Assembly (NCBI GenBank): GCA_951799445.1
Contig: OX637290.1
Span: 1,986,501-2,050,500, forward strand
DNA from: Pseudisothecium myosuroides
Taxonomy: Eukaryota; Streptophyta; Bryopsida; Hypnales; Lembophyllaceae
Direction of reading: 5' to 3'
DNA: 64,000 nt
Within the stretch, counting starts at the first letter, position 1, and every line of letters begins with the position of its first letter. The notes beneath the pieces were generated by a model. It made no database searches and was not told the DNA's origin. It worked only from the letters and a program-made list of their open reading frames with translations. The position numbers and the translations under genes were made by a program. Positions 21,574 to 33,870 of the stretch are shown here, in pieces.

Positions 21574-24500
21574 TGTGGGCACTAGATTACCCACCCTTGG
21601 TAATAAAGCGAACACTGACCAGGTTCTATGCTTTTATCCACTTTTTCAATATATGGAGGTGTTGTAAGCGCAGTCCACTATGCCTTCCAAGCAATGGATC
21701 TTTTTTGCTAGCGTTTCCTAAGTGTCGTGGATGGGCAAAAGAAATGACTAGAAATGCATGTGATAACTTCCAAGCTAACTGCAATGATCAGGGGTGATAG
21801 TGAAATTCTAACTCCCTAACTATCTATCCTACGTCTAGGGTTGACTGGGTAGTTGGCATCATTTCTAGTGTCCCTACTACGTGAAATGGGAACCCCTATA
21901 TTCCCTCCATGAACCCCTAAGACTATCTTTGTGTTTTAACGCTCCACTTGGAAGTTCTACTTCTAAAGACCAATCCTAAAGTTCAACTTTTACTCTAATT
22001 TCCAACTCCCAAATGTAACTCTAGATTTTTACTTCTTTGACTTAGTTCTAAATTTTAACCTCCAAGTTTGACTCTATGTTTTGACTTTTTACGCTTGATT
22101 TTTACTCCTATATTAACTCCAAATCTACCTCCTAAATTGATTTTTACTTCCAGTTCTGACTTCTATTTTTTACTCTAATTTTTTACTTCCTAATTAAATC
22201 TAAACTCTTGCTCTTAATCTACCCTAAGATTTGACTTGAGAATTTAACCCTAGATTAAACTTCCCAATTAAATCTAACTTTTTACTTCCCCAAGTTACTC
22301 TAAACTTTGACTTTAGGATTTAGCTTTTCTAATTAAATCCTTAATTTGACTATAGCTTTTGACTGCTAATTAATCCCTAATTTAAATCTTAGATTCTCTT
22401 TCTAATCTAAATCCCTAATCTCCGTCCATGGTTCCCTTTGGATGAAATTCAATCAAATTCCTCTGTCCTACCCCCTACTACTTAACTTACCCTAACACGG
22501 TCAATTTAAAGCCAAATTCTAATTGTAATATGTTTTCAGAAACCTCTATCCCTAATATATAGACTTTTGAATCTAAACTTCTAGTTCATGCTAATCTTGG
22601 CTTGCTAATCGTGCTTTAAAGGCTAATTAAGGAAACCAACACTAATTAGGGAAAACACCAAGGATAATTCAAAAACTCACCTCTTCATTGCCGGTGTTGG
22701 GAATAACTTCTTCCATGTCCACGTGCACATCCTCATACTCCATGGTAATCCTTTGTCTTGTTTGATTTTTTCCAAGCTCACCGCTTAATTTTAGAAATTA
22801 TTACACCCATGCGATTTAAACCCCTTCTTTTCCTTCTTCCTTTCTTTTCTTTCCCCTTCTTTCCTTCTACACTAGTACTATTCCACCTAAGCTTTTATGG
22901 AGCCTTACACTATGATCTCAAACTCCAAGGAAGTTTTTAATGTTCCTCCTACCCTCTTACACAACTTTGCCTTTGTGTCATCCTAATCCTTCTCTCAACG
23001 GTCACCACAAATTCTCAAGATTTTCCTTCCTAAGCCTACCTAGCCTAGGCCTAGGTCACAATTTATCGTCTCTCACCTTTTTTTGCCTACTTCTTCTCCT
23101 CCTTTTCTAATTTCCTACCATTGTGTGTAGGTGTGATTTTCTTGTTGGTGAGAGTTGAAAGCTGTTGGTTGCAAGTGTGGTGGTGCTTCTTCTTCTTTTC
23201 TCCCTCCTCCCTTTTGTGTTTTAGACCCTAATCCTACCCCATCTCCAACTTAGTACTAAGTTAGTTCAACATTCCTTGTCTTATTTTGATTTTGCTTAAG
23301 TTTAAGAAGATAAAAAAAAGGAGTCTAAAAAGGGAGCCCGAGCTGCTGGGGCCCCAACTGCCGCTACTCCGCTCAAGGCCTGGCCTCCCGGCTGGCCGGC
23401 AGTGGTGCTGGCTGGCTGGGGGGTCAGGAGATATTATTATTATTATTATTTTTTTTTTTTAAATAAAAAAAAACGTTTTATTTGTTATCTGGCTGGACTG
23501 ATGGTTGGACTGATGGCTGGACTGATGGTTTGGACTAATGGTTGGGCTTAGGCTAAAAAAAAACTGAACTTTGCAAAAACTAAGGTAGCGGGACTTTGCA
23601 AAATAACTAAGGTAGCTGGACTTTGCAAAATACTAAGGTACTAAAAACTAAAGCAAGGCTAGTTTTGCCAAGAGAGCGGAAATTGCTGACAACCTACATA
23701 TCTTGGAAGCTAAACTCTGAATGTTTCCACAAAGGTCTTGGAAACTAGACTTTGGAACTAAACACGGGGGAGGTTCAAAGCTTCGCCGTAAAGTTGGTTT
23801 TAACACCAACTTTAGGACTTCTTAACAACCCAAGGGTCAAAGCTCCGCCGTTGGAACCGTTTTAACACTCACTTTAGGACTTTAACTTAGTTGCTAGTTC
23901 AAAGCTTCGCCATCTCCGAGGGGGTCCACACAATGAGAGAGATTTTAGAAGAGGGAAGAAACAAAAACTTTTAAAGAAAACACACATAGGGTCAAAGCTT
24001 CGCCGTCCCGGAGGGGGATCCACTCAATAAGAAAAAGGTTAGAAGAAGGTTTGAAATAAACTTAGAAAACACACTCAAGGGAGGTTCAAAGCTTCGCCAT
24101 CCCGGAGGGGAGTCCACTCAATAAGGAGGAGGTTAGAAGAGGGTGTAAGAAAAATACATGGAGAGAATACACGAGTTAGGACCACGTGGCAATACAAAGC
24201 TCACACACTAAAGGCCTCTCAAAGCGGCATCGCCAAGGTACGGTAGGGGGTTACTCTAGGGTTAGTGCAAGACACCAAAGACTCCTAAAACTTCACAAGT
24301 TGGCTCACAAAATGTACACGAGAAAGAGAGGGACTCGCCACTTACAACAAGGTACCAAAAAATACACTAAAAAATACACAAAATAAGATAGAAGGACCCC
24401 CAAGGTCCTTCAAAGCTTGAAAAACAACAACAATGGAGCCAAAAGTGCTCCAAAAACACCGTAGAGGTTTTTGGCTTCAAACGCCAAAATATCCAAAATA

Positions 24501-25857
24501 ACTTGGACCCACGTACCCAAAACAAGAATTGGGGGTGTTCTAGAGAGAGAAATGGGGCCCTTATGTAGGTTTCCAAGGGCACACCCCTCCCTCTAGAGTT
24601 TTAAGGTAACCTTATCAACTAGGATTTTCATCCTCATCCTCAAAGATTTTCATCCTAATCCCTAAAAATCTACTTCTACCATCTATGCTGAACCAACATC
24701 CTAACTTTTGGAAATTAATTCCAATCGCCGAACGGATTGCGCCATTGGCTCTAGATCGCCATGTTTAGTCCTACACCTTTCAAAAAACCCTTACCAAGAT
24801 CAAAAATCCATCGTAGGCTAATTTAGTTTAAAAATCAAATCGTGGTAAAATTCTAGATCTTGGGGGTCTCCTATTTTGAGAAATGTGAATAGTCTAGGGT
24901 CTCTGGTAAGTGCGAGAGAGTCGGAAAGGACTCTTGGTTGACTTTGTTTTGCCATCGTATGGTCCCAAAATGTTGGTCAACGTCGCGGAGATCCCGCCAC
25001 GTGGTTAATTCCCGAGGAATCTCGCTGGTTCGAGTACTTGCAGCTATTGGAATGTCGTGAAACTTCACGGAGCGTATTATTAACATAAAATAAGCTAGTC
25101 TAATTTTTAGTGAGATTTTATTGTAACTTGAGTAATTTCCATGAAATTCCCGTTGGAGGTTAGAAGGGTTGACCACCCAAAAAAGGTTCTTCTGCAAGTC
25201 GAAAGATGCCGGGAATTTTCACGTGACCTCTTAGGGAGTCGCATGAAAGACTTGCAGGTGCGTTTCCGTACCTGGCACGATTGGTCAGTGGAGATTAAAA
25301 TTGGCCATCTCCTCGAATTAGCAACGGTGCGGGAATCTTCTGCAGGTAGAGGAATCTTGGCGAATCGATTTCGCCGTTGGACTCCTGGCATGGGATTTAA
25401 CCAAGAACACCATCCTTTGGCTGTAGATTCCTCCACGGGCCCGATCTTGCGTTAGTGGCTCCTGTATGCTAACAATTGAGATTTTGGGAGTTCGTCGATC
25501 TAATGGGGAATTCTAAACCTAACTCTAGGACCCGACCTAGTGGCCTTGCTGTGGATCCCTCGAACCGACTTAGCCGTGAATTGCCACATTCATGGTGGGT
25601 TTTAGCCCTTTTGGGGCTATGTGACTCAAATCCTCTAAATCTAGCCCTTTCGTTATTTCTATACTATTCTTAGGCTAGGTTTGGGGGGATTCTAAGTATA
25701 AACACAAATCTAGACCAAATACTATAATGGGTATGACACAACCCTATTTTGGTTCTACACTCTTTTTATGGCTTTTTGTATACTTTTATCAACTTTAAAT
25801 TGCAAATCTCCAAAAAAATAATTCTACGAGTCCCAAGTGACAAATTGGGAGCTCACA
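21574..25857 (-). mobile_element. Giant TG...CA element, probable solo LTR (copy 1, inverted relative to copy 2)
   Basis: 4284 bp flanked by the 5-bp direct repeat ACATC (21569-21573 and 25858-25862). Ends are TG...CA, as in retroviral-type LTRs. It is the reverse complement of 47893-53165 with many changes and shorter internal arrays. No ORF over 110 codons and no pol motifs are present, and the terminal sequences do not recur inside, so it looks like one very long LTR rather than a complete element. Internal features: five 'CAAAGCTTCGCC' boxes at about 23771, 23831, 23897, 23990 and 24087; a quasi-periodic pyrimidine-rich block at about 21940-22480; a GC-rich island at about 23335-23425. 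Orientation sign is by convention relative to copy 2. Confidence 0.82.
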
Positions 25858-26105
25858 ACATCAAACACATCACTAGGATCAAATAGCTTGAAAATCATGA
25901 TATCATTATACTTATCAACATCTCTTCTATACGTACATAGAACTATTGTTTGAATATCAAGGGCTTCAAAAATTCTTTCATCGTCCATAACACATTCACC
26001 TAAATAAAGGTCAATCTCTTCTTGGATTGGCTTTTGATCGTGTATGATATGTTTTGTAGTGTTTGGACCTATAGTGTGAAAGTTATTGAATTTTTTTTTG
26101 TACAT
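25858..26105 (-). pseudogene. PIF1-like helicase, middle fragment
   Basis: Encodes the segment upstream of 21573 in the same helicase: QTIVLCTYRRDVDKYND, the part preceding the conserved NIERG region in PIF1/Helitron helicases. Reading is open up to the insertion point of the giant element; the last few codons and stop of the local frame come from the inserted element. The first 20 or so codons overlap an R1-like repeat segment ('acactataggtccaaac'), so the true helicase match starts near 26055 and the Walker A/B region is missing. Confidence 0.6.
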
Positions 26106-26109
26106 AGAA

Positions 26110-26640
26110 AGCTTTGATTTATTCCATTCGGATTTGTTATGTAAAAGTTATGGGCAATCTTGTTTTTCAGACGGTCAAAGTATCTTCTTGAAAAAATAAC
26201 TTGTAGGATTCATTTTTGACTTCAATTTGTACTATTTAAAAAATTAAATTAACAAGGTTAAGAACTCTTGCTAGAACAACCTCACCGTTGAGATTAGTGT
26301 GTTTCAATTCCATCTTAGAGCTATTAACAATTTTGTAATTTTCCTTCAATCTTGAACCTACTTCAACTTAACAATTTTTTGATGAGTCAAAACTAAGTGT
26401 TTTTTTTAAACTTTTTTTCTTAGACTCTCAACTCAAATTATTTATCATATAAAATTAGAAATTTAAAATTAGTGGAGCAAAAATTATAAGTTATGAAGGT
26501 TCAATGCCAGAAAATGTAGTTGAACAAGGTGCAAAAAAACATGTTTCCTTCACTTTAAACGCAAATAAGGGAGGCAACCCAATTCTAATCACTTAAGCAA
26601 ATATACGTATTTATAGGGTGGGATTTTTGATTGGGGAAAT
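26110..26640. repeat. Diverged fragment related to the TTAA element at 32067
   Basis: Shares the order of segments 'aagttatgg-caatcttgtttt', 'agaactcttgctagaacaa' and 'gagctattaacaatttt' with 32340-32620. Ends are not preserved. No coding function seen. Confidence 0.5.
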
Positions 26641-26748
26641 TTTCCTATGTATGACAATAGAGTTCAGGAGGTGTCCATAATTTTTCAATTTTTTTTCTCA
26701 AAATATAATTACTATGAATTTTTTTATTGAAGATTTTGTTCAACCTAT

Positions 26749-27539
26749 ACTACACTAAAATTGGTAAATAGTATTGGCAACACTAATTGTCCCACCTAAC
26801 ACTAATTGTGATTTGCATTTACCAAATCTAACACTATTTTAACTCAATAGTAAAATCAGATGAATGACAGAGAGAGTCAGAATTTTTACAAGAGTGCATT
26901 TAGTGTTAGATGGGAACTAAATGAAATGCTGAAATAGACAATGAGATGCTGAAATGCTGAAATGCTGAAATAAATAAATGAAATGCGGAATTGCTGAAAA
27001 TTGCTGAATTGCTGTGAGAAAATGCTGAATTGCTGAAAAAATGCTGAAAAATGCTAAAATAAAAAAGTGGTGACCAAAAAAAAAAAAAAACTATTTTTCA
27101 GAGGAAATAGAGGAAAGAAAGACAAATCCAATGGTGTCATCCAATGTTCAATTACATACATCAAAAAAAGATATAGGCAACGGAAGTTTGAAATTTGAAA
27201 TCAAGCGGCAGAATTGGCGGGAAACCACGAAGTATATACCCACCCACCCACCCTAGAAGGAGCCTCTTCTTTCACAATCTCTCCACCGGACAAGGGAAAA
27301 TGAAAGTTTTCTTAGAGAAGGAATTGGACGGCAAGAGGTGTGTATAGTTTCCCAGGGAAGATCCAAAGTATGACATCAAGAGGCAGAAAACACAGTTTGC
27401 CAGGGAAGGGGCAGATTTTGACAGCGGGAGATAAGTGCCCCAACACTATTTACACATAAGTTGGAAAATAGTGTTGGGGGGTAAAAACAGGGAACAACAC
27501 TAATTATCACCCAACACTATTTACCAATTTTAGTGTAGT
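26749..27539. mobile_element. TIR element with ACTACACTAAAA ends, copy 1
   Basis: 791 bp with inverted ends ACTACACTAAAATTGGTAAA and the reverse complement at 27520-27539. Inside, at about 26935-27060, is an irregular tandem array of a 9-11-bp unit built on TGCTGAAA. The related but shorter element at 43566 shares the ends. The TSD cannot be fixed, because the flanks do not give a clear repeat; the CACTA-like start may be coincidental. Confidence 0.7.
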
Positions 27540-28287
27540 CATATAGACCTTGCTAATTCTGACCAAGGGCTAGCTGCAAAATCCAACAAGATTTTATTGC
27601 AATATAAAAAATCTTGTAGCCAATCATAATGTGCCACAACTGTGCCAAGAATTGTGCCATAATTTATCATTGTTCATTTCCTGCTACACGGAAAGAGAAC
27701 AGCCTACATTGCCATAATGGGGTGCTGATCAAGAATGGTTTGCCTGACTTGCCTCCCTTGTTATCTTACAATCTATATGGTCAAAGTTTATGAAATTCTT
27801 CTACACATTCTTATATTAGTCTAATCCAAGATCCTACAGGGAAATATGCAAAAAAAAACTTCTTTTCACATTTTTTTGCTCTTTGCCATAGAAATGGTAG
27901 TTTTTAGTGTTTTTGATGGAAAAGAAGCCCTAGGACTTTTGAGGTTAGGTAGACGCAAAATTAAGGTGTCATTAATGTGCTGGCACACTCACTCAAATTG
28001 GCCAGAACATTGAATCAAGAAATACGTATTAGATAATCAATGAGCCGCGCTAGTGGCAAATTGATTATCGTACATAACTGATTGTACTGTACTTTTTTAA
28101 ATCACAACCTTTGATCTTCATGATCCAAGTGTGTAGGAAGCAAGTTGAAAAGAAAGAAGGTTATGTATTAGATAACCAATGAGTCGCTCTAGTAGAGAAT
28201 AGGTTATCGTACATAAGTAGTTGTATATTTTTCAATGATCTTCATGATTTAAGAGTGTAGAAAGCAAGCTGAAAGGAAAAGGCTATG
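27540..28287. other. Intergenic, with a duplicated 'ttagataaccaatgag' segment
   Basis: No gene. Two diverged copies of a roughly 90-bp segment (about 28025-28110 and 28165-28240) share TTAGATAA-CAATGAG, TTATCGTACATAA and TTGTA-TGT words. Otherwise featureless. Confidence 0.4.
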
Positions 28288-28458
28288 TTTTTTTTTTTTG
28301 AAACAAGCATGTTCAAGAAACACACTACAAGGATTTTTCCATTAGGAAGAGAGGCTGATTTTACACAAAGTAATGACCCTGCTGCCACTAGGGATTGAAC
28401 CCGCAACCACTTGGGTACCTTACCTCCATCATCCGGTAGTTTAGGGTCATCTCTGACC
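28288..28458 (-). mobile_element. tRNA-derived SINE (probable)
   Basis: Read on the - strand, 171 bp ending in a 12-A tail. A B-box-like GGTTCAATCCC lies 58-68 bases from the 5' end, close to where tRNA genes have it; the A box is degenerate. An imperfect 16-17-bp direct repeat flanks the unit (AAAGGAAAAGGCTATG at the tail, AAAGAAAGAAGGTTATG at the 5' end), as expected for target-primed retroposition. It is old or diverged, and the parent tRNA is not clear. Confidence 0.6.
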
Positions 28459-28489
28459 AAAGAAAGAAGGTTATGAGTTTCAACTTGTA

Positions 28490-28903
28490 ATGGCAATGGC
28501 AACGGTTTGCCAATGGGACGGTGCCACATTAGCTTTGAAAAGTCAACAACCGGTTATGTCAGAAGGAGCAGACGGATTGCACCAGATTGCATCTTGGAGT
28601 TGTGAGGAAATTAAGTTACTGTACAAGTGCTTTGGTTGCGGCGCGGGTGGCCACCCTAACAGTAGTGAATCAAAGAAAAGACTACGTAGAGGGGCATGCA
28701 AATCGAGGTGTAGTGTTGATGTGGTGATTCGATACTCACCATGGCCCAGCCCTCGTCCCTTGTTGGCGATTTCCAAACAGGGAAGAGGCAAGGCAAATGC
28801 TTTCGGCACCTCCAAGAGGGATTGCACCGAAGGCAAGCTGGCGTACAAATTTGCCACCATGTTGGAGCAATTCATCAGTCAAACGCACGCTACCTCTCAT
28901 TGA
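28490..28903 (+). CDS. Unidentified 137-aa ORF
   Basis: Complete frame from ATG with higher GC than its neighbours. It contains KCFGCGAGGH, a Cys/His cluster that does not match a full zinc knuckle, and a basic segment KKRLRRGACKSR. I recognise no family. It may be an exon, an exapted fragment or chance. It begins 31 bp past the SINE. Confidence 0.25.
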   Translation: MAMATVCQWDGATLALKSQQPVMSEGADGLHQIASWSCEEIKLLYKCFGCGAGGHPNSSESKKRLRRGACKSRCSVDVVIRYSPWPSPRPLLAISKQGRGKANAFGTSKRDCTEGKLAYKFATMLEQFISQTHATSH

Positions 28904-30263
28904 CCTTAAGCGAAAAGGTGTTGCTTCGGTCTCTGATTTTGTATTTCATGTGTGACACTTGGTTGCAGGAACTCCATACGATAGAGGGTTTTGTTGCTAT
29001 GAAATTTTGGTATTGGAACTTGCATGCAATTTGAGCTCTCTTCTTCATGTTTGCTCTTGAAGCTCATCCATACCGTTGTATAATGTTATTGAATTCAGCT
29101 TAATACAACCAATTTTAGGGAGAATCATGGTGGCCAAAATTAGGGTTTTCAACGTTGAGTTCAACACTAACTAATAAGTGGAGTTCAAGATTTAAAAGTG
29201 AAGTAATCATTATTCTAAAGTTGCACAGTATTGGAACACAAGCCAGATGATTTTTTAATGTTACAATAAAAGGGTGGAAATTGTGCAAGCCCAAAATTAA
29301 TTTAAGAATGTTATGAGCTTTCGGCAATTTATGATATTTATTCAAAATCTCAACATGATTTGTGACAATAGTTTTTTAGGACGAACTTGCTTTGGGATTG
29401 ATTTGAATGCTTGGGATCACCACTATGAATCTCTCTAAAAATCTTTATGCATACGTGGAGAATTCATGTGGAGATTGCTCTTATGTCGTGAATTTTTTGT
29501 TTGGCAAGCCAAGAAGCAAAGATAGCAGTGTCCCTAGATGCGGTGTCAACTTTGAACCCCTTGGTTGCACAGAAGCAAGGATCTACTCTTCTGAATCTGA
29601 AGTGCACTGAAGTTTAGGTTATTCTGAGGAGTCCGAGCTATACAATGTTTGAATACTCATTATTGTATCTTGGAATTTATGTTTTTTTCTCTTCTTACTT
29701 TCCATTACGTTTGATATGTTACCTGGCATTTACTTACTTTGGTATTGCCAAGCCTTTAGGTCAATTTTACGTCTCTAAGATTACTTTGTGATTAGTCAGG
29801 ACTTCTAGGAAAGACCTTGTTGGAGCTACAACCAAATAGGGTGAGACACACACCATGTATATATTCATTATGCCACTCCTTGGTTCTTATGTTCGGGCTT
29901 GCAAAGTAGTAATGATGCTTGGGTGGATCGCGATTAGCTTTACGCCACACGATGATGTCAACATTAAACTGAATAAAGGAGACAACAACAGCCATTCTCT
30001 TGGACAAGGAAGAAAAAGGTGTGCAGAACATTCTTTTTTACTTGGTATTGATTTCTGTTTCAATTTTTCAGTCACCCGTAGGTGCTGATTGAGATGTTGT
30101 TGTAAGAGGTGCATGTATGCATTTTTGCTCTTGGTTACCAATTTGTGATTTTAAGAATGTATTGGATTTGCTGTTGGTTTTGCTGGAGATCAGGAGAAAT
30201 CGCGTCTACTTGCCGTAGAAGACCCGCCTGATGATGGATGAGACTCTCTTAGCTAATGAAGTA
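28904..30263. other. Intergenic, no gene supported
   Basis: Short frames (for example 29407-29610 on +) lack recognisable motifs or splice partners. No repeat ends seen. Confidence 0.35.
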
Positions 30264-30993
30264 GGGTGATTGCAAGAAACACCTGTACTATTTGTTGCGT
30301 TTTGCAATAGTACTCATGATTTTTTCTGGAATACTTTAAAATTAGAAAATCAATTTTTAAGAAAATTAAAAAATTTGGCCAATGTATGTACCTTTAAGAT
30401 GAAGGTAACCACCGAAGGAATTTCATTTAAAAATTTGCTAAGTAGGTGAATTAGAAAAGTGCCAAATTGCTAGAAAATACATACTTTGATGTTTTAATTA
30501 ATAAAAAATAGGAAAAAACTTAAATAAAAAAAATAAAAATTGGCCATTTGTAGCAACTCTATGGCAATGGTCATTCACCAAAAAAAAAAAAAAAAAAAAA
30601 TTTACATCTTCTGAATGCAAGTAGAAAGAGGCTCACTTTGTAGATGTCTACACCACATAAAATTAAGTATTTTTAGAATTCCTTTGGACATTACCTACAA
30701 GTCTATTAGAAGACCATCTCCACCAAATTTCAGCTCCAAAATTCGTTTTTATGGGTACTAAATAGTACTAAAAACCTCCAAATTGGCATTTGTGACATAA
30801 AATTGGGGGCTATTATTAAATAGTAAAACATTTTTTAAAATTTCAAAATATTAAGCAAGGTGTATAATAGTCATGAGTACCTTGTCTATGAATTTTGAGT
30901 GATTTGAAGTCAAAATGCAAGAGTTATGGCCTAAAAACTAATCAGCATACAGGGTGTGACAGAAAATTGTACAAGTGTTTCTTGCAATCACCC
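30264..30993. mobile_element. 730-bp MITE with 4-bp TSD (family G, copy 1)
   Basis: Starts GGGTGATTGCAAGAAACAC and ends GTGTTTCTTGCAATCACCC, with AGTA duplicated at both sides. Sister copies lie at 36639 and 59758, each with its own 4-bp TSD. No ORF. Ginger- and Sola-type transposases make 4-bp TSDs, but the superfamily is not established by that alone. Confidence 0.85.
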
Positions 30994-30997
30994 AGTA

Positions 30998-32066
30998 CAT
31001 CAGTTTTTTGCATCCTGCTTTTTTTCTTCTTCCAATCAGCTTTGCGATGACTTGTGCTTATTGATTTACTAAAAACATGCAATCGTATTTCTTGGCATCG
31101 CATGTTGTACAATGTGGTCAAGGGAGAATGCAAATGACACAATAGCAGCAACCCCTTTTCGTTTCCAATACTCTTTTCTTCCATCTCTGAGGACTCATGG
31201 ACTAGGATTGTCCGCTAGGATTTGCAAAGAAGCTTGAGAAGAAGTGCGAGCTATGGGGAGTCCGGATGTTTTGATGATAGAGGCCATGCCAAAGGCGAAG
31301 GAAATTGAGCAATCCAAGTGGCGTGGTGGTGGGTTTTTGGATGAGAGCATGGATGCGCTCCCTCACACAGATCAAGACTATGCGGACTATACCAAAAGTG
31401 AAGGTGGAAGTGGACAAGATGATCGTGGAGGAGATGTGAGTGAGTGCGAACAAGCCTGCCGACTTTCTTGCAAAGCTTCCTACCATGCCTACCATTAATC
31501 CTCACGTACGGAGGCTCATTGTTTTTCACTTATTGTGCATTTTGAGAATAGTTCTTGAATTTTGAGAATCGGTTTCACAAGATTAGGTTTCACTTGAATT
31601 GAATTACAGTACTTTTTGTGTTATTTGTCAACCCTAACGGCATTTGATCAGTATTTTAATTTTGGGACAAGTCAGAATCTGCACTAGGGTTCTAGGGTTT
31701 GGGATTTGTATGGTTTGAATTGGACTCACTTATATGCTTGGAATGCTCCGACTTAAAGGGCATTGGAAGCTATCAATCCGTGAAGAGACCATGAAATCGT
31801 GAGACCATTTTTGAGAAAGGCTCTTCATACGGTGCATTTTCAATTTGTTGTAAATCTTTTGCATTTCAACTTGATTGTGTATATAATTCACCATTCCTAT
31901 TTCCTGCTTCCAAACCCACAAGCATTCAAATCCGCCACTGTAAGCGTCCATGACTGTCATTTTTTGGTAATTCTTAGTTATGGGACTCCAAAACACGACT
32001 ACTACGGGTCACAGCGTAGGTCATGGCCTTGGGGACACTCGCGCCTTATGGGTGTTCCTACCTTAA
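30998..32066. other. Intergenic with a GC-rich exon-like segment near 31200-31500
   Basis: The stretch 31244-31498 is open for 84 codons on + and also open on -, with raised GC, but no motif or splice evidence decides it. The remainder is AT-rich without features. Confidence 0.3.
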
Positions 32067-32971
32067 CCCCTAAAGGACCAAAGTCCCCTCGGGGGACACT
32101 TGGGATTTCAGGCAGGCTCATGCGACCTGAAATTTTGACCTGATTTTTTGAAACTTTTTTTAAAGATAGGGAATCACATTAGCTTTCTAAAAATATAATT
32201 TTTTTTTCAATCGGTGCCCGGGAGCAAATGTTATGCTACCCTAAAGCAAAAAAGCAGTTCGGCGGGCAGAAAAAAAAATAAAAAATTTAATTTTTTTTTC
32301 TCAAAGATCATATTTATGTCTACATTTGAAGCTTTGATTCATTCTATTTGGACTCAAAATGAGAAAGTTATGGACAATCTTGTTTTTTGGGCAATTTAAG
32401 CATCTTCAAAAAAAAAAAAACTTATAGAATTCATTTTTGAATGCAATTTTCAAATTTTTTCAATTTTTTTTTTTGACGAGGTCAAGTTTGTTTGCAAGAA
32501 CAATCCTACCGTTGGGATTATATTGTTTTAATTCCACCTAAGAGCTATTAACAATTTAGTGTTTTGTTCAATTTTGGACCTACTTCTATTTAACAATTTT
32601 TTTATATGTGAAAATCAAGGTTTGACATTCTGAAATTTTTTTCCCCGACTCTCAACTCAAATGTTCAACATAAAAAATTACAACTTTAAGTTGTGTAGTG
32701 CAAAAAAAATCTACAAATGGCCGTCAAAGTCATCTAAAATTGCAGGAAACAGTTCAAAAAAACTTTTTTTCCCAACTTTGAATGCTAATATCTTCCAATC
32801 GGAACGGTCAAATTCCTTGAAATTTTTACCACATGATCTGAGACAAGTGAAGTATAAGATCCTACGATTAGATTCTAAAAAAAAAGTTTTTTTTGGTTTA
32901 GGGAGTGATCGCAGCAGAAATGGCAATTTTCAGTGATTTTGGAGCCAGAAAATGCCTTGGTCCTTTAGGGG
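32067..32971. mobile_element. TTAA-flanked TIR element (family T, copy B)
   Basis: 905 bp with ends CCCCTAAAGGACCAAAG and CTTGGTCCTTTAGGGG, flanked by TTAA at 32063-32066 and 32972-32975. Unlike copy A it is not palindromic throughout. It contains a 91-codon frame (32661-32936) with no recognised motif. Partly related to 26110-26640. Confidence 0.85.
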
Positions 32972-33060
32972 TTAACAACTTCGACATGAAAAACAACAGA
33001 CTCGTTCACCGGCTCCATAAACTCAGCACTCTCCCCAAAAGCTTGTTGCTGCTTTCAAAT

Positions 33061-33248
33061 TGTTAAGAAACATCTTATCTTAATAGGCTCTCTACTTGTA
33101 GTTCACTAAAGTTTACTTTAGTTAGAGGATCCCTTGGACCAATAGTAGAGGAAGAGAACTATTTATAGATTCTCTCTCCTTGGTATATATTTACTTTACT
33201 CTGAATATATTATACTTTGTAGTTTCATTTCGTTTCCTATTCTTAACA
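33061..33248 (+). repeat. Copia 5' LTR
   Basis: TGTTAAGAAACATC to TTCTTAACA. It carries an internal deletion relative to the 3' LTR in the part before CTTTGTAGTTTCATTTCG. Confidence 0.85.
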
Positions 33249-33619
33249 CCTAATCAAAACGCTCTTTGATCATTTTTTATTTAGCTTTTTGTTTTGAGGG
33301 AGGTTATTGGCAAGCTCTTTGTATGTTTTGTCTAGAGTTTCATATGTTTCAAAACTTTTGATTTTGATTTTGTTTCTAGAGGAAGTTTTGCAACCTTTTT
33401 GTTTGACCTATGTTATCTAGCAACTAATGGAAAAAACTGATTATTATGGACAAAAACTACGACAACACATATATTTGCAGAGCAGTCATTGCAATCTATT
33501 ACTTTTAACTAACTTCCTACTATTCATTTGGGGTGGATGATTTTGAAACACATGTTGTTGAACATACCTCTACTGGTGAGTTTTTTAATGTATTCCTTGA
33601 CTCTATATTTATGGATACA

Positions 33620-33870
33620 ATCCTATGGGATAAACAATTTTTTTGTAACTGTACAAATAATCCTACGGGATAAGCAACTTTTTGATGCATCTATATACAT
33701 AATCCTACGGGATAAGCAATTTTTTTGGTGCATCTATACACATAATCTTGCGGGATAATCCTACGAGATAAGTAATTTTTTATTGCCTATGTACACATAA
33801 TCCTACGGGATAACCCTATGGGAGAAGCAACTTTTTATTGCATATGTACACATAATCTTGCGGGATGAAA
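33620..33870 (+). repeat. Tandem array of about six 'ATCCTACGGGATAAG' units
   Basis: Unit of roughly 45-50 bp containing ATCCTACGGGATAAGCAA and TACACATA, repeated with substitutions and truncations in the Copia leader. No coding function seen. Confidence 0.8.

Noticed and set aside
26749..27539. CACTA-superfamily transposon
   Set aside because: The end CACTAAAA is suggestive, but no 3-bp TSD can be found and the TIR appears to begin with ACTACACTAAAA in both copies.
33620..33870. CRISPR-like array
   Set aside because: The unit is a decaying tandem repeat without unique equal-length spacers, in a plant retrotransposon.
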